The translations under genes were made by a program, and so were the position numbers. 64,000 bases of DNA from an uncultured Pseudomonadota bacterium (GTDB taxonomy: Bacteria; Pseudomonadota; Gammaproteobacteria; Burkholderiales; Burkholderiaceae_C), in NCBI GenBank assembly GCA_945952465.1, contig CAMFIB010000001.1, forward strand, positions 1,488,001-1,552,000, in the 5' to 3' direction. This document shows, piece by piece, positions 38,499 through 47,085 of this stretch; position 1 is the first letter of the stretch; the number at the start of each line of letters is the position of its first letter. Below the pieces are notes generated by a model. It saw only the letters and a program-made list of their open reading frames with translations, had not been told where the DNA came from and ran no database searches.

Positions 38499-38870
38499 AT
38501 GCCCATCCTGTCCGCCCACGCCTCCCCGCTGCGTTTCCTGAGCCTGCTGGCCACTGCCTCGCTGGCCGTTGCCCTGGTGGGCTGCGGCTCGGCGCGCACC
38601 AGCCTGGGCGGCGGCGGCAGCCCGCGCGAGCAGGGCGAGGCCCGGCTCAATGCCTGGGTGGGCCGCTCGATCGCCAACACCTTCCTCGAAACCGATCCGC
38701 TGATCCAGAAGCAGGACTACGACGTGGCCCGCACGCAGTACGTCATGCCCGACCAGAGCGGCTGCACCATCGGTTTCCTCGTCAACAAGCAGACCAAGAT
38801 TCTGATGTCGTGGTCTTACCTGCGCGAGAAGGACCGCTGCTGGAACAGCGCCTCGTCGTCGTTCCAGTAA
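38499..38870 (+). CDS. Small lipoprotein of unknown function
   Basis: 123 residues. A signal (LRFLSLLATASLAVALVG) ends in the lipobox LVGC at about 31. The mature part begins with a flexible Gly/Ser segment, then SIANTFLETDPLIQKQDYDV, MPDQSGCTIGFLVNKQTKIL and MSWSYLREKDRCWNSASS. The two mature cysteines could form a disulfide. It lies between the nrt operon and narK, but nothing in it indicates nitrate metabolism. I do not recognise the family. Confidence 0.7.
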   Translation: MPILSAHASPLRFLSLLATASLAVALVGCGSARTSLGGGGSPREQGEARLNAWVGRSIANTFLETDPLIQKQDYDVARTQYVMPDQSGCTIGFLVNKQTKILMSWSYLREKDRCWNSASSSFQ

Positions 38871-38985
38871 GCCCCGCACCGCCCTCGCGCACAGCTTGGT
38901 GCGCGGCACGCACCGGCCCGGCCCATGCGGCCTCCATGCTGGTGCGCCACCTGCCCTGATCCCTTGGTTCACCCGCGCCAATCGC

Positions 38986-39001
38986 TGGCACGGGATTCGC
39001 A
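38986..39001 (+). promoter_or_regulatory. Sigma54 promoter of narK
   Basis: TGGCACGGGATTCGCA: -24 block exact, -12 block TCGC instead of TTGC, correct 10-base gap between GG and GC. Predicted start near 39012, 29 bases before the narK ATG. Several TTGGTGC/GGTGCG half-sites lie 45-110 bases upstream (38889-38945), but none has the exact NtrC dyad spacing. Confidence 0.7.
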
Positions 39002-39040
39002 TTGGTGCATGCGTTCACCAAAACAACAAGGGTTCGCACC

Positions 39041-40255
39041 ATGGCGGGATTCCGCAACTTCCTCAACAGCGGGCATTCGCCCACGCTCTTCGCCGCTTTT
39101 CTCTATTTCGCCTTTTCCTGCTGCATCTGGGTATTGAACGGCGCGATGGCGCCCTTCATCAGCGAGACCTTCGGCCTCACGCCGGCCCAGAAGGGGCTGA
39201 TGCTGTCGGTCCCCATCATCGCGGGCGCGCTGATGCGCTTTCCGCTCGGCGTGCTGTCGCAGTACATCGGCCGCAAGAAGGCCACGCTGGTGGAAATGGG
39301 TCTGATCGGCGTGGCGATGCTGTTCGGCTTCTTTTTCGTGCACACCTTCAGCGACCTGCTGGCCATGGGTGTGCTGCTGGGTATTGCCGGCGCCAGCTTC
39401 GGCGTGGCGCTGTCGCTGGGTTCTGGCTCCTTCCCGCCGCGCCACAAGGGCCTGGCGATGGGGCTGGTGGGCGCCGGCAACATCGGCACCGCCGTGTCCG
39501 TGCTGGTGGCGCCACCGCTGGCGCAGGCTTTCGGCTGGACCACCGTCTACGGGCTGGCGGCCTGCGCCATCCTGATCCCGATGGTGGTGATGGTGGTCTT
39601 CGCGCAGGAGCCGCCTGACCGCGACGCGCACGCCAGCTTCCGCGAGCACATCGCCTGCCTGTTCGAGAAGGACGGCTGGGCCTTCAGCCTGATCTACGCG
39701 GTCACCTTCGGCGGCTTCATCGGCCTGACCACCTTCCTGCCGACCTACTACTACGACCAGTTCGGCGTCAGCAAGGTGCAGGCCGGCCAATTGACGATGC
39801 TGGCCGCCTTCATGGGTGCGGCGCTGCGCATCTTCGGCGGCTGGATCTCCGACCGCTGGGGCGGCGTCAACACGCTCACCGTGGTGCTGCTCACCGTGGC
39901 CGCCACGCTGGTGGCCTGCGGTTTCGCCAGCGGCTCGCTGGTGGCGACCACGCTGCTGATGCTGGTGTGCTTCGCCGCCTTAGGCGCCGGCAACGGCGCG
40001 CTGTTCCAGTTGGTGCCGCTGCGCTGGCCGCTGGCCACGGCCGTGGCCGGTTCCATGATCGGCGAGCTCGGCGCCCTCGGCGGCGGCCTGGTGCCGAACG
40101 CGATGGGCCTTTCCAAGCAATACCTCGGCAGCTACGCCTGGGGCTTCGTGCTGTTCGCCGGCCTGGCGGTGCTGATGCTGGGCATGCTGCGGGTGATGCA
40201 GATCCGCTGGACGCGGACCTGGGCTGAAAAGGGCGGCCGCGCGCGGAGCGCGTGA
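39041..40255 (+). CDS. narK: MFS nitrate/nitrite transporter (NarK/NasA family)
   Basis: 404 residues, 12 membrane helices. The two nitrate signature motifs of the NNP family are seen as GIAGASFGVALSLGSGSFPP near 125 and GALFQLVPLRWPLATAVAGS near 320. Substrate-binding arginines are expected in helix 2 (MRFPLGVLSQYIGRKKATLV) and helix 8 (ALRIFGGWISDRWGG). It brings in nitrate, a second route beside the ABC system. The start MAGFRNFLNSGHSPTLF at 39041 has AAGGG upstream; an in-frame ATG is also found at 39002. Own sigma54 promoter. Confidence 0.93.
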   Translation: MAGFRNFLNSGHSPTLFAAFLYFAFSCCIWVLNGAMAPFISETFGLTPAQKGLMLSVPIIAGALMRFPLGVLSQYIGRKKATLVEMGLIGVAMLFGFFFVHTFSDLLAMGVLLGIAGASFGVALSLGSGSFPPRHKGLAMGLVGAGNIGTAVSVLVAPPLAQAFGWTTVYGLAACAILIPMVVMVVFAQEPPDRDAHASFREHIACLFEKDGWAFSLIYAVTFGGFIGLTTFLPTYYYDQFGVSKVQAGQLTMLAAFMGAALRIFGGWISDRWGGVNTLTVVLLTVAATLVACGFASGSLVATTLLMLVCFAALGAGNGALFQLVPLRWPLATAVAGSMIGELGALGGGLVPNAMGLSKQYLGSYAWGFVLFAGLAVLMLGMLRVMQIRWTRTWAEKGGRARSA

Positions 40256-40346
40256 CCCGCGCAGCGGGTTGGCGCGCAGCGCCGAGCCGGACTTTCAGCG
40301 AAGGCTGACTTTGCTCCGGCAAAGTCAAGCGAAGCGTGCCGAAGCT

Positions 40347-40373
40347 AAAAAAGAGGCCGGGCCCGCGCGGCCT
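40347..40373 (-). terminator. Terminator after the propeller gene
   Basis: On the minus strand AGGCC...GGCCT forms a GC stem followed by C and six T, 72 bases after the stop of the beta-propeller gene. A second perfect hairpin, GACTTTGC-TCCG-GCAAAGTC at 40307-40326, lies nearer to narK and lacks a T-run. Confidence 0.7.
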
Positions 40374-40376
40374 GAC

Positions 40377-40441
40377 GCTCCACTTTCGATAGCAAAAGGC
40401 CGCCAATCCACGCTGACTGTCGGCCTGTTTCGCTTCAAAAC
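40377..40441 (+). repeat. Repeat family 1, copy between narK and the propeller gene
   Basis: TTTCGATAGCAAAA block followed by CGCTGACTGTCGGCCTGTTT. It shares both conserved blocks with the copy at 44419 and ends at the stop codon of the minus-strand propeller gene. Confidence 0.8.
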
Positions 40442-40444
40442 CGC

Positions 40445-41140
40445 TCAGCTCGGGCGTCGCACCGCGCGGACCTTGCCGCTGGGCCCGCCGCCGCAGTAGA
40501 ACAGGCCGGCGCCGTCGGATTCCAGGCCGCTGATGCCGGTGCCTTCGGGCATCGCCAGCCGGGCCAGCACGTCGCCGCTGTCAGGGTCGATGCGGCGCAG
40601 CTCGCTCTCGTCACCCTCCCAGGTGCCGTGCCACATTTCACCGTCGACGAAGGTGACACCGGTGACGAAGCGGTTCGACTCGATGGTGCGGCGGATCGCG
40701 CCGGTGGCGGGGTCGATCTGGTGGATCTTGCGGTCACGGTACTGGCCGACCCACAGGCTGCCCTCGGCCCAGGTCAGGCCGGAGTCGGCGCCCTTGCCCG
40801 GCGCGGGAATCGACGACACCACCTGGCCGGTGGTCGGGTCGATCTTGTGGATGCGCGACTCGGCGATCTGGTAGAAGTGGCGGCCGTCGAACGCGGTGCC
40901 GGCGTCGCAGGCCACGTTCAGGCTGTCGGTCGGCTCGCCGCTGGCGGGCTCGATCGCAATGAGCCGCGTGCCGCCGGTGGCGGCCCAGACGCGCTTGCCG
41001 TCGAAGGTGACGCCGGCGACCGACGGGCTGCCGTCGAACGGGCCGAATTCGCGCACGATCTCGGCGGCACGCGCCGGGACCAGATGCTCGTTGGAAGAAG
41101 ACGCGACCGGAAGGTCGAGGGTGGTGGAACAGGCACTCAT
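40445..41140 (-). CDS. Cytoplasmic beta-propeller protein of unknown function
   Basis: 231 residues, no signal peptide. About five repeats of a W/G-D-rich blade are visible: SVAGVTFDGKRVWAATGGTR, DAGTAFDGRHFYQIAESRIH, SGLTWAEGSLWVGQYRDRKI, TGVTFVDGEMWHGTWEGDES and SGLESDGAGLFYCGGGPSGK, each followed by a DP..G turn (KIDPTTGQVV, QIDPATGAIR, RIDPDSGDVL). This resembles Vgb/SMP-30-like propellers. It is immediately downstream of the HTH/TPR regulator on the same strand, which probably controls it. The substrate, if an enzyme, is unknown. Confidence 0.75.
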   Translation of the reverse strand: MSACSTTLDLPVASSSNEHLVPARAAEIVREFGPFDGSPSVAGVTFDGKRVWAATGGTRLIAIEPASGEPTDSLNVACDAGTAFDGRHFYQIAESRIHKIDPTTGQVVSSIPAPGKGADSGLTWAEGSLWVGQYRDRKIHQIDPATGAIRRTIESNRFVTGVTFVDGEMWHGTWEGDESELRRIDPDSGDVLARLAMPEGTGISGLESDGAGLFYCGGGPSGKVRAVRRPS

Positions 41141-41190
41141 GGTTTCAACTCCTTGGGCAGGTACCGGACATCGGCGCCATGGGGTGAACT

Positions 41191-42414
41191 CTAGGCAAAC
41201 GGCAGCGCAGCAGGGAGTAACAAGATCGTCGTGAAACCGGCGAGCGGCGGTGCCAGCCAGCGCTGCGCGCGGGCCTTGCCGACCGAGCGCACCCGTCCTG
41301 CCGCCTCCAGTTCCACCAGCTCGCGCTGCACCGTGCGCTGGCTGGCGTCGAGCGCCAGAGACAGGGCCGAGGTGGACCACGCCGCGCCGTCCGACAGCAG
41401 CGCCAGCAGCGCGCCAGAATCGCCAGCGATGGGCGGCGCCAGCACCGCGACCTCGCGCTCCTTGTCGAGCGGCCGCAGCGCGAAACCGCGCGGCGTGGCC
41501 TCGATGCGCGCCACCGGTTTCAGCAGCGCGCGCAGGCGGCCGATTTCCACCCGCAGCCGGGCGCGGTGTGTCTCGTCGGGCTCGCGCAGCCGGAAGGTGT
41601 CGGCGATCAGCGCGTCGCGGTCGGCGTCGGCCGGCCAGGCCTCGGCGAGCTGACGCGCGAGTGCGAACAGAATCGGGCGGCGGGCCAGCGGCATCCACGC
41701 CGAACCGGCGGCGATGCCACGGCGGCAGCCGTCGACCACCAGCGCATCGCCGGCCAACAGCGCAGCCGCGTCGGACAGGTGAAGCGCTTCGTCGCGGCCG
41801 TTGCCAACGCGCCGCGCGGCCGGCCGCTGCATCAGCGCCTGCACCTCCGCCACTTCGTTGGCGAGCGCCGGGATGCGCGCATGTTCGGCCGCCCGCTGCG
41901 CGCGGGCCAGCGCGGCGGTGGCCGGGCCGATCTGCAGCGAGCGCAGCGCGAGTTCGGCGGTGGTCAGTTCAGCCATGGCCGCAAGCGCCGGGGTCATCGC
42001 CTGACCCTGCAGCGGCGCCAGCGCGTCGGCTGCCGGGCCAAGCCGGCCGATCAGCAGCAACTGCCGCGCCGCCACCAGCCGTGCCTGTAGCGCGTTGGCG
42101 CGGTCGCCCTTGGCGGCCAGCAGGTCGGCGGCGGTGGCCAGTGTTTTTGGCGAGCCGCTGAAGTCGCGCATCGCCATCGCCACCTCGGCCTCGGCGACCA
42201 CGCAACGCGCCCGCGCCACCGCCTCGTTCGGCCCGAAGCCGCGCACCGCCCGTTTCAGCAGCTCGCGCGCCCGTGGGTGCTCGCCGAGCTGCGCCATCGC
42301 GATGCCGCGCAGCGCGAGCGCCGGCGGGTCGTCGCGCAACGCCACCCGCTTCAGCGCGCCGAGCGGGTCACCGGCGGCCAGCGCGCGGGCGGAAGCGGTG
42401 ATGAGGGAATCCAT
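41191..42414 (-). CDS. TPR-containing transcriptional regulator with C-terminal HTH
   Basis: 407 residues. The first ~230 are helical with Ala/Leu-rich TPR-like repeats (ALRGIAMAQLGEHPRARELL, LQARLVAARQLLLIGRLGPA). The C-terminal part carries two DNA-binding-like pieces: HRARLRVEIGRLRALLKPVA, similar to the start of an OmpR/SARP-type winged helix, and ALLALLSDGAAWSTSALSLA plus SQRTVQRELVELEAAGRVRS, a DeoR-like HTH near 350-380. It probably controls the propeller gene 50 bases downstream. It is transcribed against narK and has no visible link to nitrate. Confidence 0.7.
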   Translation of the reverse strand: MDSLITASARALAAGDPLGALKRVALRDDPPALALRGIAMAQLGEHPRARELLKRAVRGFGPNEAVARARCVVAEAEVAMAMRDFSGSPKTLATAADLLAAKGDRANALQARLVAARQLLLIGRLGPAADALAPLQGQAMTPALAAMAELTTAELALRSLQIGPATAALARAQRAAEHARIPALANEVAEVQALMQRPAARRVGNGRDEALHLSDAAALLAGDALVVDGCRRGIAAGSAWMPLARRPILFALARQLAEAWPADADRDALIADTFRLREPDETHRARLRVEIGRLRALLKPVARIEATPRGFALRPLDKEREVAVLAPPIAGDSGALLALLSDGAAWSTSALSLALDASQRTVQRELVELEAAGRVRSVGKARAQRWLAPPLAGFTTILLLPAALPFA

Positions 42415-42441
42415 GGCGGAAGCCTACACCGGCTTTGCGCT

Positions 42442-42497
42442 GCTCTTGATTCAATAGCAAGAAATCGCCATTTGGCGCTGACTTCCGGCCGATTTCT
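42442..42497 (+). repeat. Repeat family 1, copy between the HTH and kinase genes
   Basis: GATTCAATAGCAAGAAATCG block followed by GGCGCTGACTTCCGGCCGAT, identical in the core to the copy at 30757. It ends four bases before the stop codon of the kinase gene. Confidence 0.8.
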
Positions 42498-42500
42498 CTG

Positions 42501-44252
42501 CTATTTCGGCAAGAACAGCAGCCAGTACACCATCAGCAGGTTGAACAGCACCGAGACGGCGAGCGCGATCTTCCACACGGCGGTGGGGTCGCGCTGGATC
42601 AGCGGGGTGGGCAGCGGCGAGGTGAGGGTCCGGCTGGCGCCGCGTTCGAGCGCGAGCAACAGTTCCTCGGCGGTTTCGAAGCGCTGGCGGCGGTCGCGGG
42701 CGATGGCTTTCAGCACGACGTGGTCGAGCCAGATCGGCACCTCGGGGTTGTGGCGGCTGGGCGGCACCGGGTCGCGGTGGTAGCGGCCGAACTGGTGCGG
42801 CAGCACCTCGCCGTAGGGCAGCTTGCCGGTCAGAAGCTGGTACAGCGTGACGCCGAGCGCGAACAGGTCGCTGCCGGCGTCGGCCGGCTCGGGCGCGGGG
42901 TCGCCGCCGTGCACGCTGTAGCCCCACTGCTCGGGGTTCATGTAGCTGGGCGTGCCGGCGTGCAGGCTGCGCTGCGACGCGGGCTCGCGGCCGCTGAGGG
43001 CCACGCCGAGGTCGAGCAGGCGCAGCACGCCGTCGTCGCCCTGGTGCAGGTTGGCGGGCTTGATGTCGCGGTGGATGACGCTTTGCCGGTGCAGCCGGCC
43101 CAGCGCGCGCGCCACCTGGGTGGCCACACCCAACACCTGCGGCAGGCTGAAGCGGTGCTTGCGGGCCAGCATCTGCTGCAGCGTCTCGCCGCCGTGCCAG
43201 TCGTAGAGCAGGTAGAAGGCGCTGGGGCTCTCGCCATTCGGCAGCCGCTCGTGCAGCGTGACCAGCATGTCGGCGGCGCGCGAAGACGCCATGCGGTGCG
43301 CCAGCCAGGCTTCATGGGCCAGCATGGCGCGCTCCTGCGCGTCGTGCGCGCGGCCGGGGTGCAGGGCCTTCAGCGCATAGAGCTTCTGGCTGGCGAGGTC
43401 GCGCACCTGGTAGAGCACGTTGACGCCGGTGTCGGCCACCGCGGCGGTGACGGTGAAGCCGTCGACGATGTCGCCGGGCCGCAGCCTGGGCGGCGTGGGC
43501 AGCGCGTGGGCGGCGCGGGTGGCGTCGTGCAGGTTGGGGCCTTGCAGGCCGAGCACGCGCACGACGAGCGCGGTGGCGTTGTCGGGGCTGCCGGCGGCGA
43601 GCGCCGCATTCACCAGCACCTCGCTGATGCCCTGGGCGCCGGTGGTGGCGCCGCTACCCCGGGCCATGGCGCCGAGCTTTGCGTCGTCGAGCAGGTTGTG
43701 CACGCCGTCGGAGAGCAGCAGGAAGACGTCGCCCACCATGAGTTCGCCCTGCTGGTAATCGACCAGCAGCCGGTCTTCGGCGCCCACGCAGCGCAGCAGT
43801 TGGTGGCGAAAGTCGGGGTGGTCCACCACATGGTCTTGCGTGAGGGGCGTGAGCTTGCCGTCGCGCAGCAGGTAGGCGCGGGTGTCGCCGACGTGGGCCA
43901 CCGCGTAAGACTGGCCGCGCAGCACCAGCGCGGTGAGCGTGGTCAGGCCCATCTGCGGGTGGCGGCGCCGATTGACACCAGCCAGCCACGCGTTCTGCGC
44001 GCCGATGATGCGGTCGAGCGCCACCGTGGTGTCCCAGGTTTCGGGCGTGCCGTAGTAGTCGCGCACCAGGCTGGTGACGGTGGTCTGCGCGGCCTCTCGG
44101 CCCATCCCGCCGGTGGACACACCGTCGGCAATGGCGGCAATGGCGCCGCGGTGCGGCTGGCCCGGTTCGGGCAGCAGCGCGGCGGCGAAGTCCTCGTTGA
44201 CGGCCTTGCGGCCGGTGAGCGAGGTGAATCCGATGTCGATCTCGAAGGTCAT
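42501..44252 (-). CDS. Fused PP2C phosphatase - Ser/Thr protein kinase, membrane-anchored
   Basis: 583 residues. A PP2C domain (about 1-250) has the metal aspartates in NEDFAA, AIADGVSTGGMG, HVGDTRAYLLRDG, LLLSDGVHNLL and GSPDNATALVVR. A kinase domain (about 270-545) has the catalytic lysine in LYALKAL, the HRD loop VIHRDIKPANL, DLG in place of DFG, and the PE of SYMNPEQW; the Gly-rich loop is degenerate. A C-terminal helix (KIALAVSVLFNLLMVYWLLF) anchors it with both domains in the cytoplasm. Fused PP2C-kinases beside nirBD-nasA are known in pseudomonads. It may tune nitrate uptake or reduction. Confidence 0.88.
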   Translation of the reverse strand: MTFEIDIGFTSLTGRKAVNEDFAAALLPEPGQPHRGAIAAIADGVSTGGMGREAAQTTVTSLVRDYYGTPETWDTTVALDRIIGAQNAWLAGVNRRRHPQMGLTTLTALVLRGQSYAVAHVGDTRAYLLRDGKLTPLTQDHVVDHPDFRHQLLRCVGAEDRLLVDYQQGELMVGDVFLLLSDGVHNLLDDAKLGAMARGSGATTGAQGISEVLVNAALAAGSPDNATALVVRVLGLQGPNLHDATRAAHALPTPPRLRPGDIVDGFTVTAAVADTGVNVLYQVRDLASQKLYALKALHPGRAHDAQERAMLAHEAWLAHRMASSRAADMLVTLHERLPNGESPSAFYLLYDWHGGETLQQMLARKHRFSLPQVLGVATQVARALGRLHRQSVIHRDIKPANLHQGDDGVLRLLDLGVALSGREPASQRSLHAGTPSYMNPEQWGYSVHGGDPAPEPADAGSDLFALGVTLYQLLTGKLPYGEVLPHQFGRYHRDPVPPSRHNPEVPIWLDHVVLKAIARDRRQRFETAEELLLALERGASRTLTSPLPTPLIQRDPTAVWKIALAVSVLFNLLMVYWLLFLPK

Positions 44253-44418
44253 GGGTGGGCGGCCTGATGGTGCACCAATGCAAAGCAAGTTTGATGCTCA
44301 TGTTGGTGCGCCACTGCGGGGCGAACCGCCCGAAAGCGCCCCACCGCCAACACAGGCTGACAGGCCTGCGCCGTTTGGCGTACCGGCCCGACGAACATCA
44401 CGCCCGAACTGACTTGAA

Positions 44419-44474
44419 AGCTCCTGTTTTCATAGCAAACATGCCAGTTTCCACGCTGACTTGCGGCCTGTTTT
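44419..44474 (+). repeat. Repeat family 1, copy upstream of nirB
   Basis: AGCTCCTGTTTTCATAGCAA, then CGCTGACTTGCGGCCTGTTT. It lies 52 bases before the nirB -24 element, in the 334-base gap between the divergent kinase and nirB genes. That gap also holds NtrC-like half-sites (TGGTGCACCA at 44264-44273; TTGGTGCG near 44305 and 44492). Confidence 0.8.
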
Positions 44475-44525
44475 GTTCTCGATGTTCTGTTTTGGTGCGG
44501 CGCAGCACCCGCATTCACCAAAAGC

Positions 44526-44541
44526 TGGCATGGGGTTTGCA
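44526..44541 (+). promoter_or_regulatory. Sigma54 promoter of the nirBD-nasA operon
   Basis: TGGCATGGGGTTTGCA: -24 TGGCA, -12 TTGCA, correct 10-base gap; one difference from the consensus (T for C at position 6). Predicted start near 44552, about 35 bases before the nirB ATG at 44587. Confidence 0.8.
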
Positions 44542-44586
44542 CCTAGACGTTCATCACCGCCAAGGGGCGGCATGGAGTACAGCGAT

Positions 44587-47085
44587 ATGAAAAAACTCAA
44601 ACTGGTGATGGTGGGCAACGGCATGGCCGGCGTCCGCACCATCGAAGAAGTGCTGAAGGTCGCTCCCGACCTGTACGACATCACGGTGTTCGGCGCCGAG
44701 CCGCACCCCAACTACAACCGCATCCTGCTGTCGCCGGTGCTGGCCGGCGAGCAGACGCTCGACGAGATCGTGCTGAACTCCTGGGAGTGGTACGAAGAGA
44801 ACCACATCAAGCTGCACGCCGGCAAGAAGGTGGTCGAGGTGGACCGCATCAAGCGCATCGTGCGCGCCGAAGACGGCACCGAGGAAAGCTACGACCGGCT
44901 GCTGCTGTGCACCGGCTCCAACCCCTTCATCCTGCCGGTTCCCGGCAAGGATTTGAAGGGCGTGATCGCCTACCGCGACATCGCCGACACCAACGCGATG
45001 ATCGATGCGTCCAAGCAATACAAGAAGGCGGTCGTCATCGGCGGCGGCCTGCTGGGCCTGGAAGCCGCCAACGGCCTGATGCTGCGCGGCATGGAGGTCA
45101 CCGTGGTGCACGTGATGCCCTGGCTGATGGAGCGCCAGCTCGACGACGTGGCGGGCAAGCTGCTGCAGAAGTCGCTGGAAGATCGCGGCCTGAAGTTCGC
45201 CATCGGCGCGCAGACGCAGGAGCTGGTGGGCAACGCCGACGGCCGTGTCAGCGCCATCAAGTTCAAGGACGGCACCGAGCTGGCCACCGACCTGGTGGTG
45301 ATGGCGGTCGGCATCCGCCCCAACACCGAGCTGGCCGAGAAGATGCGGCTGCACTGCAACCGCGGCATCGTGGTCAACGACACGATGCAGACCACCACCG
45401 ACGCCCGCATCTATTCGGTGGGCGAATGCGCGGCGCACCGGGGCATCGCCTACGGGCTGGTGGCGCCGCTGTTCGAGCAGGCCAAGGTCGCGGCCAACCA
45501 CCTGGCGCAGATGGGCATTGGCCGCTACGTCGGCTCGCAGACCTCCACCAAGCTGAAGGTCACCGGCATCGACCTGTTCTCGGCCGGTGAATTCATGGGC
45601 GGCGAAGGCACGGAGGCCATCGTCATGTCAGACCCGTTCGGCGGCGTCTACAAGAAGCTCATCATCAAGGACGACAAGCTGGTCGGCGCCTGCCTGTACG
45701 GCGACACGGTGGACGGCAGCTACTACTTCAAGCTGCTGCGCGAAGGCCGCAGCGTGGCCGACATCCGCGACAGGCTGATGTTTGGCGAGGCCGGCGCCAA
45801 CATCGGCGACGTCGGCCACGAGGGCCACACCAAGGCCGCCACCATGCCCGACGAGGCCGAGGTCTGCGGCTGCAACGGCGTGAACAAGGGCACCATCTGC
45901 AAGGCCATCAAGGAAAAGGGCCTGTTCACGCTGGAAGAGGTGAAGAAGCACACCAAGGCCAGCGCGAGCTGCGGCTCCTGCACCGGCCTGGTCGAGCAGA
46001 TCTTGATGTTCACGGCCGGCGGCGACTACTCCGCCACGCCCAAGCTCAAGCCCATGTGCGGCTGCACCGAACACGGCCACCAGGCGGTGCGCGACGCCAT
46101 CAAGACACCGCTGCCCGACGGCCGCAGGCTGCTCAGCATTTCAGACGTGTTCCGCTACATGGACTGGAAGACGCCCAACGGCTGCGCCACCTGCCGCCCG
46201 GCCGTCAACTACTACCTCATCAGCACCTGGCCCAAGGAGGCCAAGGACGACCCGCAGAGCCGCTTCATCAACGAGCGCAGCCACGCCAACATCCAGAAGG
46301 ACGGCACCTACTCCGTCATCCCGCGCATGTGGGGCGGCGAGACCACCGCCGACGAGCTGCGCCGCATCGCCGACGCGGTGGACAAGTACAAGATCCCCAC
46401 CGTCAAGGTCACCGGCGGCCAGCGCATCGATTTGCTGGGCGTGAAGAAGGAAGACCTGCAGGCGGTGTGGCAGGACATCGGCATGCCCAGCGGCCACGCC
46501 TACGCCAAGGCGCTGCGCACCGTGAAGACCTGCGTGGGCAGCGAATGGTGCCGCATGGGCACCCAGGACAGCACCCAGATGGGCAAGGACCTGGAGGTGG
46601 CGATGTGGCGCATGTACGCGCCGCACAAAGTCAAGTTCGCGGTGTCGGGCTGCCCGCGCAACTGCGCCGAGGCCGGCATCAAGGACGTCGGCATCATCGG
46701 CGTGGACTCAGGCTGGGAGATGTACGTGGCCGGCAACGGCGGCATCAAGACCGAGGTCGCCCACTTCTTCACCAAGCTCAAGACCGCCGAGGAGGTGCTG
46801 GAGTACACCGGCGCCTTCATGCAGCTTTACCGCACCGAAGGCTGGTACCTGGAACGCACGGTGCACTACGTGAGCCGCGTTGGCCTGGACTACGTGAAGA
46901 AAAAGATCCTCGACGACCACGCCGGCCGCAAGGCCCTGTGGGCCGAACTGCAGGCCGCGCTCGACGGCGAACCCGACCCCTGGTTCGACTTCGACAAGGC
47001 CCGGGTCGACACCCGGCAGTTCGACAAGATCGGCGCCATCCCTGTGGTCGCCGCATCCCCCCGTTTCGAAGAGGCAGTGAAGTAA
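44587..47085 (+). CDS. nirB: Assimilatory NAD(P)H-nitrite reductase, large subunit
   Basis: 832 residues. It reduces nitrite to ammonium with six electrons. FAD/NAD(P) domain first (MVGNGMAGVRTIEEVLK; VVIGGGLLGLEAANGLMLRG near 150), then a BFD-like [2Fe-2S] domain (VCGCNGVNKGTICKAIKEKG; ASCGSCTGLVEQIL, about 425-475), then the sulfite/nitrite reductase part with siroheme/[4Fe-4S] cysteines in TCVGSEWCRMG and SGCPRNCAEAG near 645-690. Start MKKLKLVMVGNGMAG at 44587 has GGAG at the right distance and matches the family; ATG 44572 is also in frame. First gene of nirB-nirD-nasA-ybiB-cobA. Confidence 0.96.
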   Translation: MKKLKLVMVGNGMAGVRTIEEVLKVAPDLYDITVFGAEPHPNYNRILLSPVLAGEQTLDEIVLNSWEWYEENHIKLHAGKKVVEVDRIKRIVRAEDGTEESYDRLLLCTGSNPFILPVPGKDLKGVIAYRDIADTNAMIDASKQYKKAVVIGGGLLGLEAANGLMLRGMEVTVVHVMPWLMERQLDDVAGKLLQKSLEDRGLKFAIGAQTQELVGNADGRVSAIKFKDGTELATDLVVMAVGIRPNTELAEKMRLHCNRGIVVNDTMQTTTDARIYSVGECAAHRGIAYGLVAPLFEQAKVAANHLAQMGIGRYVGSQTSTKLKVTGIDLFSAGEFMGGEGTEAIVMSDPFGGVYKKLIIKDDKLVGACLYGDTVDGSYYFKLLREGRSVADIRDRLMFGEAGANIGDVGHEGHTKAATMPDEAEVCGCNGVNKGTICKAIKEKGLFTLEEVKKHTKASASCGSCTGLVEQILMFTAGGDYSATPKLKPMCGCTEHGHQAVRDAIKTPLPDGRRLLSISDVFRYMDWKTPNGCATCRPAVNYYLISTWPKEAKDDPQSRFINERSHANIQKDGTYSVIPRMWGGETTADELRRIADAVDKYKIPTVKVTGGQRIDLLGVKKEDLQAVWQDIGMPSGHAYAKALRTVKTCVGSEWCRMGTQDSTQMGKDLEVAMWRMYAPHKVKFAVSGCPRNCAEAGIKDVGIIGVDSGWEMYVAGNGGIKTEVAHFFTKLKTAEEVLEYTGAFMQLYRTEGWYLERTVHYVSRVGLDYVKKKILDDHAGRKALWAELQAALDGEPDPWFDFDKARVDTRQFDKIGAIPVVAASPRFEEAVK

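Noticed and set aside
38889-38945. NtrC dyads upstream of narK
   Set aside because: Several TTGGTGC/GGTGCG half-sites occur, but none has the exact seven-base spacing (the best, GCAC-N6-GTGC, is one short), so no separate site was annotated.
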